This document shows positions 27,198-40,655 of a stretch of DNA of 64,000 nt, piece by piece; positions within the stretch are counted from its first letter, which is position 1, and the number at the start of each line of letters is the position of its first letter. This DNA comes from Rachycentron canadum. Taxonomy: Eukaryota > Chordata > Actinopteri > Carangiformes > Rachycentridae. The position numbers and the translations under genes are program-made. The stretch is from assembly GCA_038496675.1 (NCBI GenBank), contig CM076669.1, positions 15,309,693 through 15,373,692 of the forward strand, written 5' to 3'. Under the pieces are notes generated by a model that did not search any database, was not told where the DNA came from, and saw nothing but the letters and a program-made list of their open reading frames with translations.

Positions 27198-27560
27198 TTC
27201 TGACCTAGAAATTTGATTGGACAAGTCATTCTATTCAGTTCTCTCACTGGATGGTTGTAGCCTATATTTCAGGTGATAAAATATAAAATACTAATTGTTT
27301 TGATTGGGGGAGGGGTACTTGATGATGCAAACTCTCTGTGACAAGGAGAGCCACCATGTAAGCAGGTTATTTTAACAGGCACTGCATTATCAAGAAATTC
27401 TACCTGCCTGCAGTGTGACACCCCCGTATAGACAAATAAGGAACCACAGAATATTGTTTGCTTACAATATCGCAATATATCACATAAAACAACAGTGAGT
27501 GACTGACCAAGAAATTTGATTGAGATGGAATGCGTCATTCCATTAGTTCTGACAGAGTAA
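27198..27560. repeat. Interspersed repeat family D, copy 1
   Basis: CACTGGATGGTTGTAGCCTA, TTTCAGGTGATAAAATA, TGATGCAAACTCTCTGTGAC, AAGGAGAGCCACCATGTAAG and CTGCCTGCAGTGTGACACC. Related AGAAATTTGATTG motifs occur at both ends (27210 and 27510), suggesting element boundaries. No protein frame. Confidence 0.55.
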
Positions 27561-28717
27561 AACAACACTGGGACTTTTAACCATCATCTATGTTAGATTA
27601 CAGAGAGGACAGCCCAGCTGCCCGCTCACATCGCTCAAAAAATACCAGAGAAAAATTCCACAGGTGCAAAAGCATCCATCTGCAGCCCAGAAGGGCAAAA
27701 GCAAGGACAGAGAGTAGCACAAGTAGCAAGGCAAGTAACAGTAGCTGGCCTGGGGTAACATGTAGACAAGCTAATGTACAGCTCAGGAAAAAGTTTGTGT
27801 TGCTTAGCAACAGTCCAGTCAAGTTCATAACTACAACTGAATTAACCCCAACATTTTGATTATATCATCATATCATATCACCAGATAGTGGCAAAGTCGG
27901 ACCCTTCAATACAATAAAAAGAGCTAAGGCAAAGTGTAGCTGAATATAAGGAGAAAGCTGTACAGATCCAAAGTGCTATTTGCCACTGAGCAACATGTTG
28001 CTTAGTATTTTCATCCAACTGGTCCATTGATGTCCAAACGCCTCATTACTCATCCTCAATCTGACTTCTGACTTCACAGCTGATCCAGTCTATCAGGCCA
28101 TGAGACCAATATGAATCACATTCATTCCCATAAACACACATGAGAACGTCAGCGAGTCAGATCGATGCTAATTCCAGCCACACGCTCATCAGGAGTCCAT
28201 CTGATGACCCTGCAGTGTTGAGGGGCGGCTGAGCCCTTCACCCTCCCAATGCACACATAGGATTAATGACCTCTGACCTCACAGGTGGTGACCACACAGG
28301 CATATCAGAAATGTGTTTGAGGGGTCAGGGGTCAATGCAGTCACCAGAGAAGCTGCCTGTGGTGTCTGTGCAGAGGCATCTTGTGATTGTGAAGTAGGAA
28401 CAAGGGGCAGCAAGGCGGCTTACAATTAACATCCTTCCAGTGAAAGTGCAGGTTCGGGCCCCTGTGGCAGTAAATGTCAGCCCTGCTGACGACTCCAGGA
28501 GCAAGACGCTGCATGGAGTTCCACAAAAAACAAAACAGCAATTTCAGTTTCAGCCATGCTCATTTGCATTTGAGTTACTCAGTTTAATGACCTTCTCGGG
28601 ATAAACACTGACAAATTAGCATAGTGTTGTGATCCAGAGCATTTTGGCTGTGATTTAATCTCCCAAATTCAAAGAGGGAACTGAACGGCTGTGGAGTTGC
28701 ATCACAGCTCACACCTG

Positions 28718-28925
28718 ATTCTCTCATTGGATGGTTGTAGCCTAGATTTCAGGTGATAAAATACTAATTGTTTTGATAGCAGATGGTTGTGCACATTCAT
28801 CACGCACAGAGGGCTGGGGGGGCTGATGATGCAAACTCTCTGTGACAAGGAGAGCCACCATGTAAGCAGGTCTGCATCATGAAGAAATTCTGCCTGCCTG
28901 CAGTGTGACACCCCCCTGTTTTTAA
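28718..28925. repeat. Interspersed repeat family D, copy 2
   Basis: Same orientation and motif order as the copy at 27198, about 1.5 kb away, with an extra segment near 28780-28815 (GCACATTCATCACGCACAG). The core TGATGCAAACTCTCTGTGAC / AAGGAGAGCCACCATGTAAG is identical in both. Confidence 0.6.
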
Positions 28926-30372
28926 ATCTAATCACCGATATTAAAAAGCCTAACCAGTGCTGAACCTAACTGGGGCTTCGCTGTGGCAGAGATGACAGGT
29001 CTCCTTCCTAATTTAGCCCCTATTTTTTTTATATTTTTTTGCCCTGACTACAGAAACAACCTCCAACCCCCACACATGTCACACCCATCCTCTCTGAAAG
29101 ACAACTCCCCTCTCCGCATCCCACAACACCCCAAAACCTATCCGTTAACTGCTGCCATCGCCGTTCATCTTGTGTGACACGGCTGGCAGTAATGCGCCTA
29201 TCCATCAACAGGCAGCGTGTCGCGACGTAAATCACCAGTGAAGCTTGATGAGCTCCAGACATCACGCCTGTCGAGCGTGGGGAGTCAGGACAGACGGGTG
29301 GAGGGAGACAGACAGAAGGGAGGAGGAGTTGGAAGTAGAAACAAAAAGATTATAGAGGCTGGATGTAACCATGGTGATTCTGTTGCATCTTCGCTGTCAA
29401 ACTCCAATCCCTCATCTTCCCTCCTCCCAAGAACCAGTGAAATGTTTTAGCATCAGATCAGGACAGAGACCTGGGCTCATCCAGGGCAAACTGCTGCGTT
29501 CCATCTTTGCCAGAAGTATCCTTCAAACTCTGTAATTACTCACCTGACACTCTGATTTGATTGCCCCTGCCAGGCCTTTTGGGTATGACCTTTTTCATAA
29601 GTTCTGTTGTACACCACAGAGGCGTGTCCAAAACCTAATTTCAAGCTCTGACATTTATGACTGCCTTGCTGATTGGCTCTCTGCTGTGCATAATAAAGGG
29701 CAAAACTGTACTGAAGATGGTTTTTATTACCGCAAAAAATCAGTAAATCTTGCCAGCATTGTAAGGCAGCTCTTGGGTTTGCACACATCAATCTCCAGAG
29801 GGGAAACGGGATCAGAGAATGCTCTCCGAGCCTCAGCCGGCGGATTTAATAATTGCATGCTTTCCTGTATGTTTTCCAAGCCTCACAGACACGGGCCGTA
29901 ACTATTTGCTTTCCAAAGGAGGACATTGGGATGTTGAAAGTGGTCTGTCACATTTTCTGCACCCCCCGTCTTCAATTCACTGTCCACGCTTGACTGGCTC
30001 ATTTTAATGGCTTCTTAGGAAAAACGAGGCTTCTTCTTTCTATGAAAAGAAGTCTGCTTAAAAAAATAAACCAAACTGAGCTTTATTCTAATCTCTTACT
30101 ACATCCAGAGAAACTGAACCCTCAATTGATTCCAAAAAACAGCAGCTCCTGACACATTTAAGGAACGCAACTTCTCTTATTTGCATCTAAACTCAGCGAA
30201 GCCTCAGCCAGGATCCAATTCTCCAGTCAATTGTCCTCGTGTTGAGTGGATAAATGTGTGTCATTTTAAGGACAGCTCTCCACTGGGGGCTCGTAGCTCC
30301 GGGACAACATGTACACTTCAGCTCCACAAATAGGCAGACCCACTCACTGCAGGGATCTCATCGGCTCATGCT

Positions 30373-30439
30373 TCTGTCTGTCTGTCTGCCTGCGCTGTCT
30401 GTCTGTCTGTCTGTCTGTCTGCGCTGTCTGTCTGTCTGT

Positions 30440-30470
<31 letters not shown>

Positions 30471-30472
30471 CC
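30373..30472. repeat. Compound (CTGT)n / (CCTG)n microsatellite
   Basis: CTGT tetranucleotides are interrupted twice by CTGCGCTGT, then change to about eight CCTG units. The Cys/Leu-rich frames read through it are artefacts. Confidence 0.95.
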
Positions 30473-33129
30473 ACAGTACAGCACATGTTATGATGAATGA
30501 GCCTCCTTCAATGACAGGGGTAGCGCCCTTGTTCAAAGTCACAGCCTTGAGCGGGTTATTGCACTTTGGAGAGCTGCCCCTCTCATCCCTCCAGGACAGG
30601 GCACACCTCTGTATCTACTCCCACCTGCACATTCAAATGCCACACACCTATACATACACTCTCAGACATTTACATTGATAGACAGAAGTACACTCACATG
30701 CACACAGCAGACTGGCATTATTAGCAGGCAGTGGCCCGCCTTCAGGGCTCTTGGCAGGAAGCACACAGATCCTTGTGTGCGTGTGCGTGCATGTGGCTCC
30801 AACCTCCCAGAGACACAAATGGATCTTCAGTGGCAAAGTGAGCATGGAGGCTGTGTTAGGGAAATTTGAGATTTCTTACCTCATTTCTTCATGTATGTAA
30901 GAAACCCGAAATGTACTTTTCGTAATCAGAGATAAGGGAGAAATCGATGAAAAGCTCTTTTATGACTTCTTGAAACCCAATGCTGGGAGTTGAACACAAA
31001 GACACTGCGGGTAACAGTTAAAAAGATGATTTCTTCTGAGTGTGTAACTAAATGTTTCACTTTGATCAGTGGATCTGATTCCAACGTCCAGGCCTCTGTG
31101 GCGCGTTACTGACGACACACAAGCCTCGGATCACAGCAGAGGCGCGCTGAGAAATCCATTAAGAGCTCCTCTGTGGCTGCAGACATTAGTAATATGTTTA
31201 GTGGAAAGCCCACAAAGGACTGTAAACATCCTTGGGAAAAACTGAGAATAAAGGAAATGCAGCTAGAGGACGCCTGAGTCCAGTTTGCTTTCGATGGCGG
31301 CCGTGCAATGTGTCACACTTTCAGATTGGGTGAACATTAAGTAGCAGTTATTTTGCTTGAATAAAGAAAAGTACAAATACTTTAACTTGATAACTGCAGA
31401 GGCAGATCAGAGTCGGTACTGATGAGGCCAGACAAGAAGAATCTGGAAGTAAGAGGTGTTAGCTTTGTCAATTACGGGGAAGTGTGACACTGGTAATTAG
31501 GTAGACTCTCTTAAAACGAAACGTCCCAGAAACTCCTCTGGAAGGAAGACCAGTCTGTCGCTTCATCAGAGTAAGAGTCAAATTTAACACTCCCAAAACA
31601 CTTGACACGAATTGCTACAATACACTCTGACACAACTTTGAGGTGCAATTGTTAACATGTTAAAAATGTGTGTGATTCTATGTGCCAACCCACATAGTGA
31701 TACAATAGTAACATGGCTCTAACACATCCCTAGTTAATATAAATTTCCCATGGGGATCGGCTGGAAGAAATGAGGTAATTGCAGCTGCAAATATTAATAG
31801 TATAAAGTCTGACAAAGGCTGCACATTGTAACGAATGCATGAAAAGTGCTGCATGAGCAAATATATCATTTCAAAAATAATCCATTCTGTTTTTTGTTAT
31901 GCAAATCACACTTAATGCAATTATAGGGTATTAATGCTCACTGCTGGAGCACAAGCGCACAATATCATTGCTAAGTAATTCACATTACTCATAATCCCAT
32001 GACATGTCTGGAGCATGACGGCGTAAACGAGCTCTGCCGCTGTGATGTCATCCTGCACGCTGAGGCTCCACAGTCTGTGGGCTGAGATACCACCAGGCTG
32101 CACTGCACTCATCCAAGCATTTCATTTCATCAGGAGGAAGCATTAAGCCTGGAGATCAAGGCCAAAACGATAATCATGACTGCAGTCATAGGAAATCTGT
32201 AATTCACTAGTTATTAATCACAATGAATAATCTCAGATGATTTCACCACACACCATACAACCACAGGTTGGTTCGTCTAAATTTTCATGAAAAAATTTAA
32301 GAAATTGCAATACATTACAACACACAATCAGTTGTGTTTTCTTTGCAGAACACTGATTGTGTACTTTTACTTGAGATAGACAGAGATATGAATGTGGTGC
32401 TGATGTTTTTAATTAGCTTCACAGTGAAGTAAACACAAATGCTAAACAAAGGAAGTGCTCTGACCTTGTGATGGGGTGATTTCATGGTTTGGAGAGAGCA
32501 TCACCACCAGGAGACTACATGTAGTCACCAGTAGGTGCTACAAAGAAGATGATGAGCAAAACAAACCTCAATGTTATCAGCCTTAAACTTCCTCTAGAGA
32601 CATGTTTTAAACTATGGAAAAATTGTGAATTTTTTGTTTAACCCTATTAAGCCCAGGCCAGGGTCACATCTTTCGAGCACTATTGCTCCGCGGTGGTTTG
32701 AAGCAGCTCTTTCTCACAAGCCCTGATTTGTCAGCGTGACGTGTGCTTCCGCCTTTACATTCGTGAACAGTCAGGTAAGATCTGGTTCAGTGTGAGCCTT
32801 GAACTGAAGCATTGCTGCTTTACTTCCGTTTGTTTATCCATCAATTCTCATCCTCCATCTTTGCTAGTGACGTCTAGAGTCGCATCTCTACATGGGACAC
32901 TCCTATTGGCTCCAGTGGGTGATGTCACAGCCCATCAGTGTCTACAAAGTAAATGGAATGAATCCTGTATTTTTCTGATTTCAGAGTGAGGAGAACTTGG
33001 TCTAGGTGTATTGTAGTGACAGAATTTCTGGGGAGAAACTTCAGGGAAAAGGAAAAAGAAAAAAAAACTTTTCATTCAAAAGAATGAGCATAATTCGTGA
33101 TCAGATAAAGTCAGAAACTGTGAATAAAA

Positions 33130-33865
33130 ATGATGATGATAATGCTCATCCACTCCGACTTCCCCAGTGATAAATCAGGCTCAGACCTTAAGCCCCACCC
33201 ACCACCTGCTGGCTCTATACTGACAGGTGAGAGAGCAGAGAGGATGAAGATGTTAGAGGAGGAAACAGAGAGACTCAGCCTCATGTTTGAGCCTCAGTCA
33301 GACCCAGACTCAGATCAGGACTCTGTTGAGACCAGAATCAGAGACTAGCAGGCGTATCAGAACAGTTAGCAAAGTTAGTGTCTTTTATTTGTTTATGCAG
33401 TTTGTTAGACACAGTGTTAGTGGTTGTGCTAATGCTAACTCTGGCTCTCTGTACTGATAACTGGTACTGGTTCAGTGCAGTTCAAGGTGGAAACACTTAT
33501 GTGACATGTTAACAAGGTTAAAACTTGAATTCCATTAAAGATTTCCATCATGGTAGATCTGATGACTCCAGTGGTACAAACAGCTGCTCAGTTTGCTGCT
33601 CAGCTAAAAGGCTGTAAATAATCATATGTTCTTTTGCTGACACATTTTTGATAGTCAGCACTAACCTAAACACTATAACAGACCCTCTCTTCTGACCAGT
33701 TGACTGACCTGTTAGTAGAGCTCCAGAGAGAAGCCTGAGAAAGGAGATGCAAAACTACATTTTGTTTCTGGTACTTAAAACCACAGATATATCTTCTTAT
33801 GGATATCAACACTTCAAATAAAACACTGGTAAAGTGTAAAATATTGGACCTTAAAAACATGTCGT
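33130..33865 (+). repeat. Interspersed repeat family C, long copy
   Basis: It joins the internal segment seen at 17.6 kb to the 3' segment seen at 3.75 kb, so it shows that these belong to one element. Its 5' part carries a reading frame (33130-33348) ending in an acidic stretch, MLEEETERLSLMFEPQSDP and DSDQDSVETRIRD. The element may begin as early as 32650. No recognisable transposase. Confidence 0.55.
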
Positions 33866-36800
33866 CCCCTGGCAGAGGGATGCTCTCCCAAACCATGAAG
33901 TCACCCTATCACGGGATCACTTCCTTTGCTCAGCAGTTGCGTTTCCTTCAGTCTGAAGCTAATTAGAAACATCAGCACGATGTTTCTACCCATGACTAGT
34001 AAATGCACTCAGCAGCACTCCTCTCTCCGTGCCATCAGTGGTACCAGCCAGCTCTCACAAACCAATCCAAAAAGATACAGATGAAGTCATTCCTACTGCA
34101 AATTACTCACGAGTAGCGATTACATCACTGTGTCTCATAGCAACCTACAGACTTAGAAAAAGCTTACCTTAGGGCTATGGCGTGCCACGATCTCTCCCCC
34201 AAAAACACACACACACTTTTTCTTCCCCTCATTACCATTTCATGACTCAGAATAAATCCACACACACCTTCCCCTCTGCCAGGTGTAAAAATTCCACTTG
34301 AATGCAAAACCTGCTGCATTCCACATGGATCTCAAGGTTACAGTTAGCAGATGTTTGAAAGGGAAAGGCAGAACGATGCTCTGAGACAAATAGTATTTAT
34401 CAAGGGAAGGGTTTGCCTTGTCACATGGCTGTGGATTTGCTCATGGACTTCTGCCTTATCTGTCAATAGTCTTATATTAATGGGCTGCAAGACTGATCAG
34501 AGACAGGCCACACCCCCTCCTCATGTGGTGGATATCTTTATCCAAAGCGCCTAACTGTGCTATGATTTCATGTTTTTTTTCCTTACGGGAGGAATGGAAA
34601 TATAATTGGATAGTGTTAGCTTGAGCTGGGCTTCCTGTCCTATTGGCCTAGACATATATACATAAGGGTGAACACTGATAAAAATGTGTTCAATCTTTTT
34701 GACTGAAATTGTCTCATTAATATTATTTAAAATCTGCATTATTAGATTTTATTGTCACTTGGTGGCATTGAAACAAGCTATAAACACAACATTGGAATAG
34801 CATTACCTTATATTAACCAAAACAATTAGCTAAAAGACTAAATGTGTTGCAGAGTTGTAAAGAGCTGCACATTCAGCAATAATTCTTTTGTTGTTTGCCA
34901 TTACAGTCTAATTTCCATCAACTAATTGCACATGGAACCCAGATATCTGATCCACTGTTAATTATAAAATATTGACAACTGCGGCTTTAAACTGTTTGAG
35001 AGGATGTACGAAATAGTATGATGTAAATATAAATGTAAACAATCAAATTATTTTCATTTTAGGAAGCAATGATGACAGCAAAAGGTTTTAGTAAAAGAAA
35101 TAGTTAAATTATTTTTCTACAACTTGACATACAGTAATTTATTTCCTAAATTTCTCTGACAGTTGACCATAGGGATAGATAAGCCAATATATCCTGACTG
35201 TGGGCCAACAGTATGTCTAAAATGAATGCAGCCACACTTACCATAATGCCACTCAAGCATCTGTTAAACATTGTTCAAAATCTATGCCAAAAGTTTGTAA
35301 CACAGGCTTTGTCAGGATTGTGGGTTACCAGGGTTATTTCTTCTGATTGTAAAAAGCTCATCCAAACAGAAGGTATTATACAACTGGTATCACAGGCTGA
35401 GTAGAACTAATAAAGACAAGACTTTTATCCCCAAGTTGCTCACTGAACAACTACTATAGAGGGTATATTTATTTATGTCAACATGGCTAACTGTTATTGC
35501 TATTATTATTGCAATGCTATTTCCATTTCTAAAAATTATTTGAATTCAGGGTCTTAAACTATAAGTAACACACCCACATGTGCTTACAACACACACCCAG
35601 CAAACCTAAACATCAGAAACAGAAATCAGTACACCTTTGAAAATGTGTTTTGTTGTTCCCAGGTTTAAAAATTGCTACAGTCCTGCAAACACACTGCATC
35701 AAAGCGCACGTTTCCTTTGTGCTTGTAATACCTTGCTGGCCAACTTCAATACCACCGGCTCACATATTGACAGGAAAAATATGCTCTTAATGTGGCAGGT
35801 GTTTCCAGCTCAATAAAAGAGTGAAAAGTTCAACCACTCCACAATACACAGAGCTGCGAGAAGCCACAAAATGAACGACAGCGTCACTGTGACTGACAGG
35901 CGATAATGTCATCATTATTCTCGTTTCATTGGAAAATCAGTGCACATTAGCTCTAGAAGCTTTACGACGTTTCCTACAGCTTTGACGCACTTCAGGGGGA
36001 GAGAGCACATATTGAACGAGTCAGTTTCAATACACAAAGGGGGGTGGGGGTGGCGGGGGGGGCATATAGTTAAAACATATGCAGTCATTGCTGCCAAAGC
36101 TCTCTGAGGTATAGTAACATTAAAAACCAGGCAGGTCAGGCCTCTGCTGGTGGAAGAGTACCTGTTTGAATCCCACTCTGGCACTGCAGTGATGTATCAA
36201 CAGCAGTGTGGACTTGGACTTGAAAGTTAAGAGCAAAGCTTTCACTTTGGACCACTCTGGTCCCTCGGCCTTAGGTTGGACTGGCTGTTAAGAAGAGATG
36301 GCTGTTCTCCACGTTTTTCCAGGGTGGAAAAAAAACCAGAGTGGGGTGAGTGAGCGGAAACAGGACAAATTGCCTTCATCACCCCCCCCCTTGATGCCCA
36401 CAATCCCCAATATGCTTCCAAATGACAGGCCTGCCTTATAAATAGTGTCCAGAGATGGCTGACAGGTGCTTTGTGACCACCATTACAAGCATCCTGTCAC
36501 ATATGGTGCCCAGCGCAACATGCCAACACACATTGTAGATGGGCAAATATGGCTGCGGACCTGAGGTCACAACAAACTGCCTAGCTGAGTGTCTTTGCCA
36601 GGTGAGGCCTGCGGCTAATCAGCAAGGATGTATAGTGACATGGACAAGAGGAGTCTACAAATAAAAGTATGCTTTCAACAAAATGAGAAAGAAGTGAATA
36701 TGTCACTGCTGAGGTCCAACAGAACTGAGCTTATTCAAGTCGCACATTAAGGACTTGGTTTGAAAATATTAGGTTTTGCAGTAGTTTGGGTTCAGTTTAG

Positions 36801-37420
36801 TTCAGAATAGTTATCAGCAACTTACATGAGTCCGGTGTTATGAAAGGACGGAGATGTCCTCCTCCTCCCTACATCGGCAGCTCACTACTTTGGGTCATTA
36901 ATGAAAAACTGGGACAAAGAAAATGGCCATAAAATCATTCACAAGAAAGAATCATTGAGGTCACACACACAATATGGCGACAGATCTTTTACCTTTGTCC
37001 ACCAATATCTAATCAGTTCATCCTTGAGTCCAAGTGAATGTTTGTGTGTTCATGGGCACGGTACAGACACACAACCCAGAACCATAATGCTTCCCCGCCA
37101 GCAACAGTTTTTCTTGTTGTCCTAGCAACTGCCAACAACAATTGCGGATTATTGCACTAGTGTGATGGATCTATCATTGAATACTGAACAAGGAATCAGC
37201 TAACATGAACCAGCAGAATGAAAGAAGTGGCGCAAAACAAGCAAGTCTGACTTACAGGCCACGGTCCAACAGCAGTTCATTGAACTTGAATCTGGTTTCA
37301 ACCCCTGAGTGAATCTAAACTTACTTTACACACCTTACTTTTCATGACTAATTCTATCCAAATATTGTCGCTCCAGATTTGGACCTGTTGTGTTGGGACA
37401 TTTAAAATGTTGACAGGATG

Positions 37421-37615
37421 GGGGCATCCCGGTGGCTCACCTGGTAGAGCACCAAGGCTCACTCAGAACTGCACTGCCCCAGGATCAGTCCTGACCTGTA
37501 GCCCTTTGCTGCATGTCATCTCCCCTCTTTCCTGTCTCTCTCTCGCTGTTACTGTAAAAATGCAAAAATGGCCAAAAAAGCACTTAAAAAAATGTTTAAA
37601 GGATGTAAATACAAG
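37421..37615 (+). mobile_element. tRNA-derived SINE
   Basis: It starts GGCATCCCGGTGGCTCACC and contains an A-box-like TGGCTCACCTGGTAGAGC, a degraded B box (GGATCAGTCCTGACC), the body TTTGCTGCATGTCATCTCCC, and an A-rich end. This matches the widespread tRNA-headed teleost SINE type known to me. The degraded B box indicates an old copy. The 3' end borders the element starting at 37655. Confidence 0.7.
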
Positions 37616-37654
37616 TTTAACCAGAAGAATGTGGAAACTGACAGATGTGTCTCT

Positions 37655-37985
37655 AGGGCTGCAATTAGGGTTTATTATTATCAATTGATTGTTTTAAAGC
37701 TTAAACAATAAGTCCATTAATCAATTTGCTCAACAAACTGCTACCTAAGTAAAGATTTGTTATTATTATTGTTATTAATAATAATAATGATAATAGTTAT
37801 AATTGTTTCAGACATTAAGTCAAATGATAACTGACTTGGCCTGACAAAACCATATAAAAATCCTCACCTTGTGTTCTAAGAAATTGTGGATATTTTTTCA
37901 CTAGTTTTGACAGTTCATAGAAAGCATAATTATTCAATTATTAGAAAAAAATAGCTGGCCGATTAATTACCAGCAGTTGCAGCCT
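37655..37985. mobile_element. Non-autonomous DNA-transposon-like repeat with AGGGCTGCAA termini
   Basis: Left end AGGGCTGCAATTA and right end CAGTTGCAGCCT form imperfect terminal inverted repeats around an AT-rich, TAAT/ATTA-rich centre. It resembles the abundant teleost repeats that begin AGGGCTGCAACTAACGATTA. No coding capacity and no clear target-site duplication were seen. Confidence 0.55.
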
Positions 37986-37989
37986 CTCA

Positions 37990-40030
37990 CTCATTTATTT
38001 TCATCAACTGATCAATTAAATAGTCTTTTAAAATTTTTAAAGTATTAATTAATTAATAAAGTTGATTAAATCGCTGTTGACCGCCCTGTCAGCAGGTAAA
38101 AGAGGTGGTCAGGATCAACTAAGAATCAGTTCCCTAAATATTTTGGATCTTGCTCTCTGCTAAAAAGAAGCTCAGTGAACCTCAGGTATTTCGCCCTTCC
38201 CTTGGTTTTGCTGTCTTCTTCTTGACAAGGTTTATTTTGACAAACATTATATTTCCAGCTCCTCTGGCTAGGTATAGTGGCATCAAATTGAGAGAAATGC
38301 CCCCTTGAGAGGAGGATCACTCACAAATTCCCTTCTAAATGAGCGTCAGAATATGATAAAGAGTGTGGAGACCATCTTGCAACTAAAGGTCACAGATCTG
38401 ATCGCTGTTACAGTCTGTATCTATGAGCAGCCTTATTAATTAGCTTGAACCCCCACCAGCTCGCTCAGCAGATAAGAGCATCAGCTAAAAGCCATAAATG
38501 AAAAATTAAAAAGTACATGAAAGCTGGACAAGAAGGCTACAGTTAATCTGACTGACAGTTGCTCTGACTTTAATACATTATACATCAAAGATATTCAGTC
38601 CCCTGTTGTTCCTCCACAGTGTTCAATAAGAAGTTAAAGAACAAGCAAGGTCCCTGACAAGGCCTGCAGGGTCAGTGATGAAAGCCTTACAATGTCTCTA
38701 GGATTCTTTCAAAATAGCCTATGCTCCTGGGATGTACACAAATCAATACTAATGAATATAATACCCAGGCTGAGGAGGAATAAGAGAGTCCAGAGGGACA
38801 GAAGGTGAAAAATCAAGGAGAGCTGGAAGGTAACAGAATAAACAGTGAACCGAGCACTAGGTCTAAAGAGTGGATGGTTACAGATAAGACAGTACACCAC
38901 AGATCCATGTGATGATGATTCATGATGAAGAGGAATGTCCAGGCAAATATTAAGTCAGATACTCTCCACCTCCGGCCAAACCTGGCATTAGTAAACTGCG
39001 TAAACACTACAATTACATGGTTACTGCAAATGCATTTTTCCAGGATAATTAGCCATCCTCCATTTCAAAATGAGGGGGTTTCCTAAAGGATGATCCTCAT
39101 ACAGGGTGGTATGTTATTTCTTCAGCCAGTGGTACTTGCAAAATGTCCTGGAACACAAACAACTACTTTCCAAAGATGATACAACCCATTGCTGTCTGTC
39201 CCCAGGCTGGAGGTAAGGATTTCACTCTGGTTTCTAAGGTTTTAGCATCTTTGTTGATGTCTACAAAGGAAATCAACTCAAATACAAAAAGCACTTATTT
39301 CCTGATTGTCCTGCTGATGCAGTCGCTCATGCTGACAGAGCCTGACTGAGATGCCCAACAATTATCAAGCAACAGAGGTGTGAATGAATTCTCCTCTGAC
39401 CTCTTCATACTAGCCTCAATTCACCTAAAACATCCAGTTTCTGAGATATCTGATCTCTTGGACATGAATGTCATTTAATCTGTGCTAGCAGACAAACAGA
39501 AAAACTAAAAATGTGCAGAAGACAGCAGTGTGTCTTTCCAGAAACAATGTCCCTGTAACTTAGGACAATCCGCAGACCTCAGTGTGGACAGTTTTCATTG
39601 AGACTACTTCTCTCGAAGAAAATAGTTCCAGTAAAAACTGTAACTGAGATTCTGGAAAGATTCAATCCGGCAGTTTCTTCATACGTCACTTTTTTTTTCA
39701 GTTGCACTTGGGGTGAAGACAGAAACAAATGCATGACTGAATAGGAACTGCGGTGGTGAGAAAACTGATCTTTCAGTTACAGGGCTGTACAGAGCTCACA
39801 AATCTTTGAGCAAGAAAATGTTACATAAGTTACACTTATATCACAGTGTGTGAAATGCTGCCATGCTGCGTGACCACAAACATTACACCTGTTAGCATGC
39901 TAACTTTAGCTTGGCTCAAAGCGGAGGCTAGCTAACTGTCCGGGAAAATAGAAAAGACCAGTAATATAAAACTGAAAGAAGTGATATAGACGCGTTGTGT
40001 CCTTTTTTTTAAAAAATAAAAGACTCACTT
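37990..40030. other. No gene seen
   Basis: AT-rich DNA. A tRNA-like fragment (AGCTCGCTCAGCAGATAAGA, about 38457) may be a decayed SINE head. The sequence GTTAGCATGCTAACTTTAGC (39891) precedes the 40 kb promoter region. Confidence 0.4.
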
Positions 40031-40099
40031 TACTGCAAATCTGTGGGAGATAATTATTACAGAGAAAACCCTCCTGCTCTCCCTCTGCCTGACCTTATG

Positions 40100-40187
40100 T
40101 TATGGCAACTTCCAGGGGGAGCGGGAACGCGCCTCTGCTCTCCCTCGGCCGATATTATAGATGGACTGGTTTATTTTCAACATGAGG
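40100..40187 (-). other. Possible second exon on the minus strand
   Basis: A strong acceptor, a pyrimidine-rich stretch ending TCCGATTCAG, precedes 40187. The frame carried over from the exon ending at 40462 stays open for 28 further codons (through SIYNIGRGRAEARS) and stops at 40102-40100. A possible donor (ATAAG|GTCAGG) lies just beyond the stop. The encoded stretch is Arg/Ser rich and unrecognised. Support is from splice signals only. Confidence 0.22.
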
Positions 40188-40461
40188 CTGAATCGGAGGA
40201 AGCAGAAACACACAAAACACACCAGCAGAGTCTGAGCCTTTTAAAACCAACCGGACAATGTTGACCAAATTTAAGCTCGTGCCCAGAAGTCGACAAACGC
40301 TTAAAACTTCAGTCGGTGTTGTTTTGCTATATTTTCCTAACCATTCAACTGCCCTCTTCACTTTTTTCATTTTACAGCGGGATAACAATCAGCACACAGG
40401 TGTTATGAACTCAGATTTACTGACGTGGTCACCCAGCAGGACAGGTAAAACTTCTCCCTAC

Positions 40462-40655
40462 CTCAGAGGCGGTCCTTCACTGGGATTGTCTGTCTTTTCC
40501 TCCATATTTATATTCCTGTAGTCCTTAAGAGTCCATCATCAGAGGCTTTAAACGTGTCTTTTTTTTTTAAATAAAACTGTTCCTTTTTGCGACTATTATC
40601 ATGTGAAGTCCATTGCAGACCACCGGGCGCCATCTTCTTCTTGGCTTAGTCCGAC
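40462..40655 (-). other. Possible first exon below the 40.65 kb promoter
   Basis: From the putative start the minus strand has one upstream ATG frame of about 31 codons and then an ATG at 40505 that opens MEEKTDNPSEGPPL before a consensus donor CTGAG|GTAGGG (exon end 40462). Without splicing the frame stops at once, so the donor decides whether the frame continues. Joined to the best acceptor below (40187) it makes only 43 residues. I do not recognise the peptide. The exon may be 5' UTR or part of a long non-coding RNA. Confidence 0.3.

Larger units (their letters stand above)
28926..37420. other. No gene seen outside the repeats listed
   Basis: A CTGT/CCTG microsatellite, the long family C copy, and a unique-looking block at 29630-29900. 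G-rich and C-rich short runs occur at 36040-36062 and 36381-36391. Confidence 0.45.

Noticed and set aside
28395..28500. Possible tRNA-headed SINE (GGCAGCAAGGCGGCTTAC, GCAGGTTCGGGCCCC)
   Set aside because: The A and B box resemblance is weak and no body or tail could be matched to another copy.
30254..30500. Cys/Leu-rich small proteins at 30.25-30.5 kb
   Set aside because: Translation of the CTGT/CCTG microsatellite.
36125..36190. tRNA-like B box (GTTTGAATCCCACTCTGGC)
   Set aside because: No matching A box or cloverleaf upstream; at most a SINE remnant.
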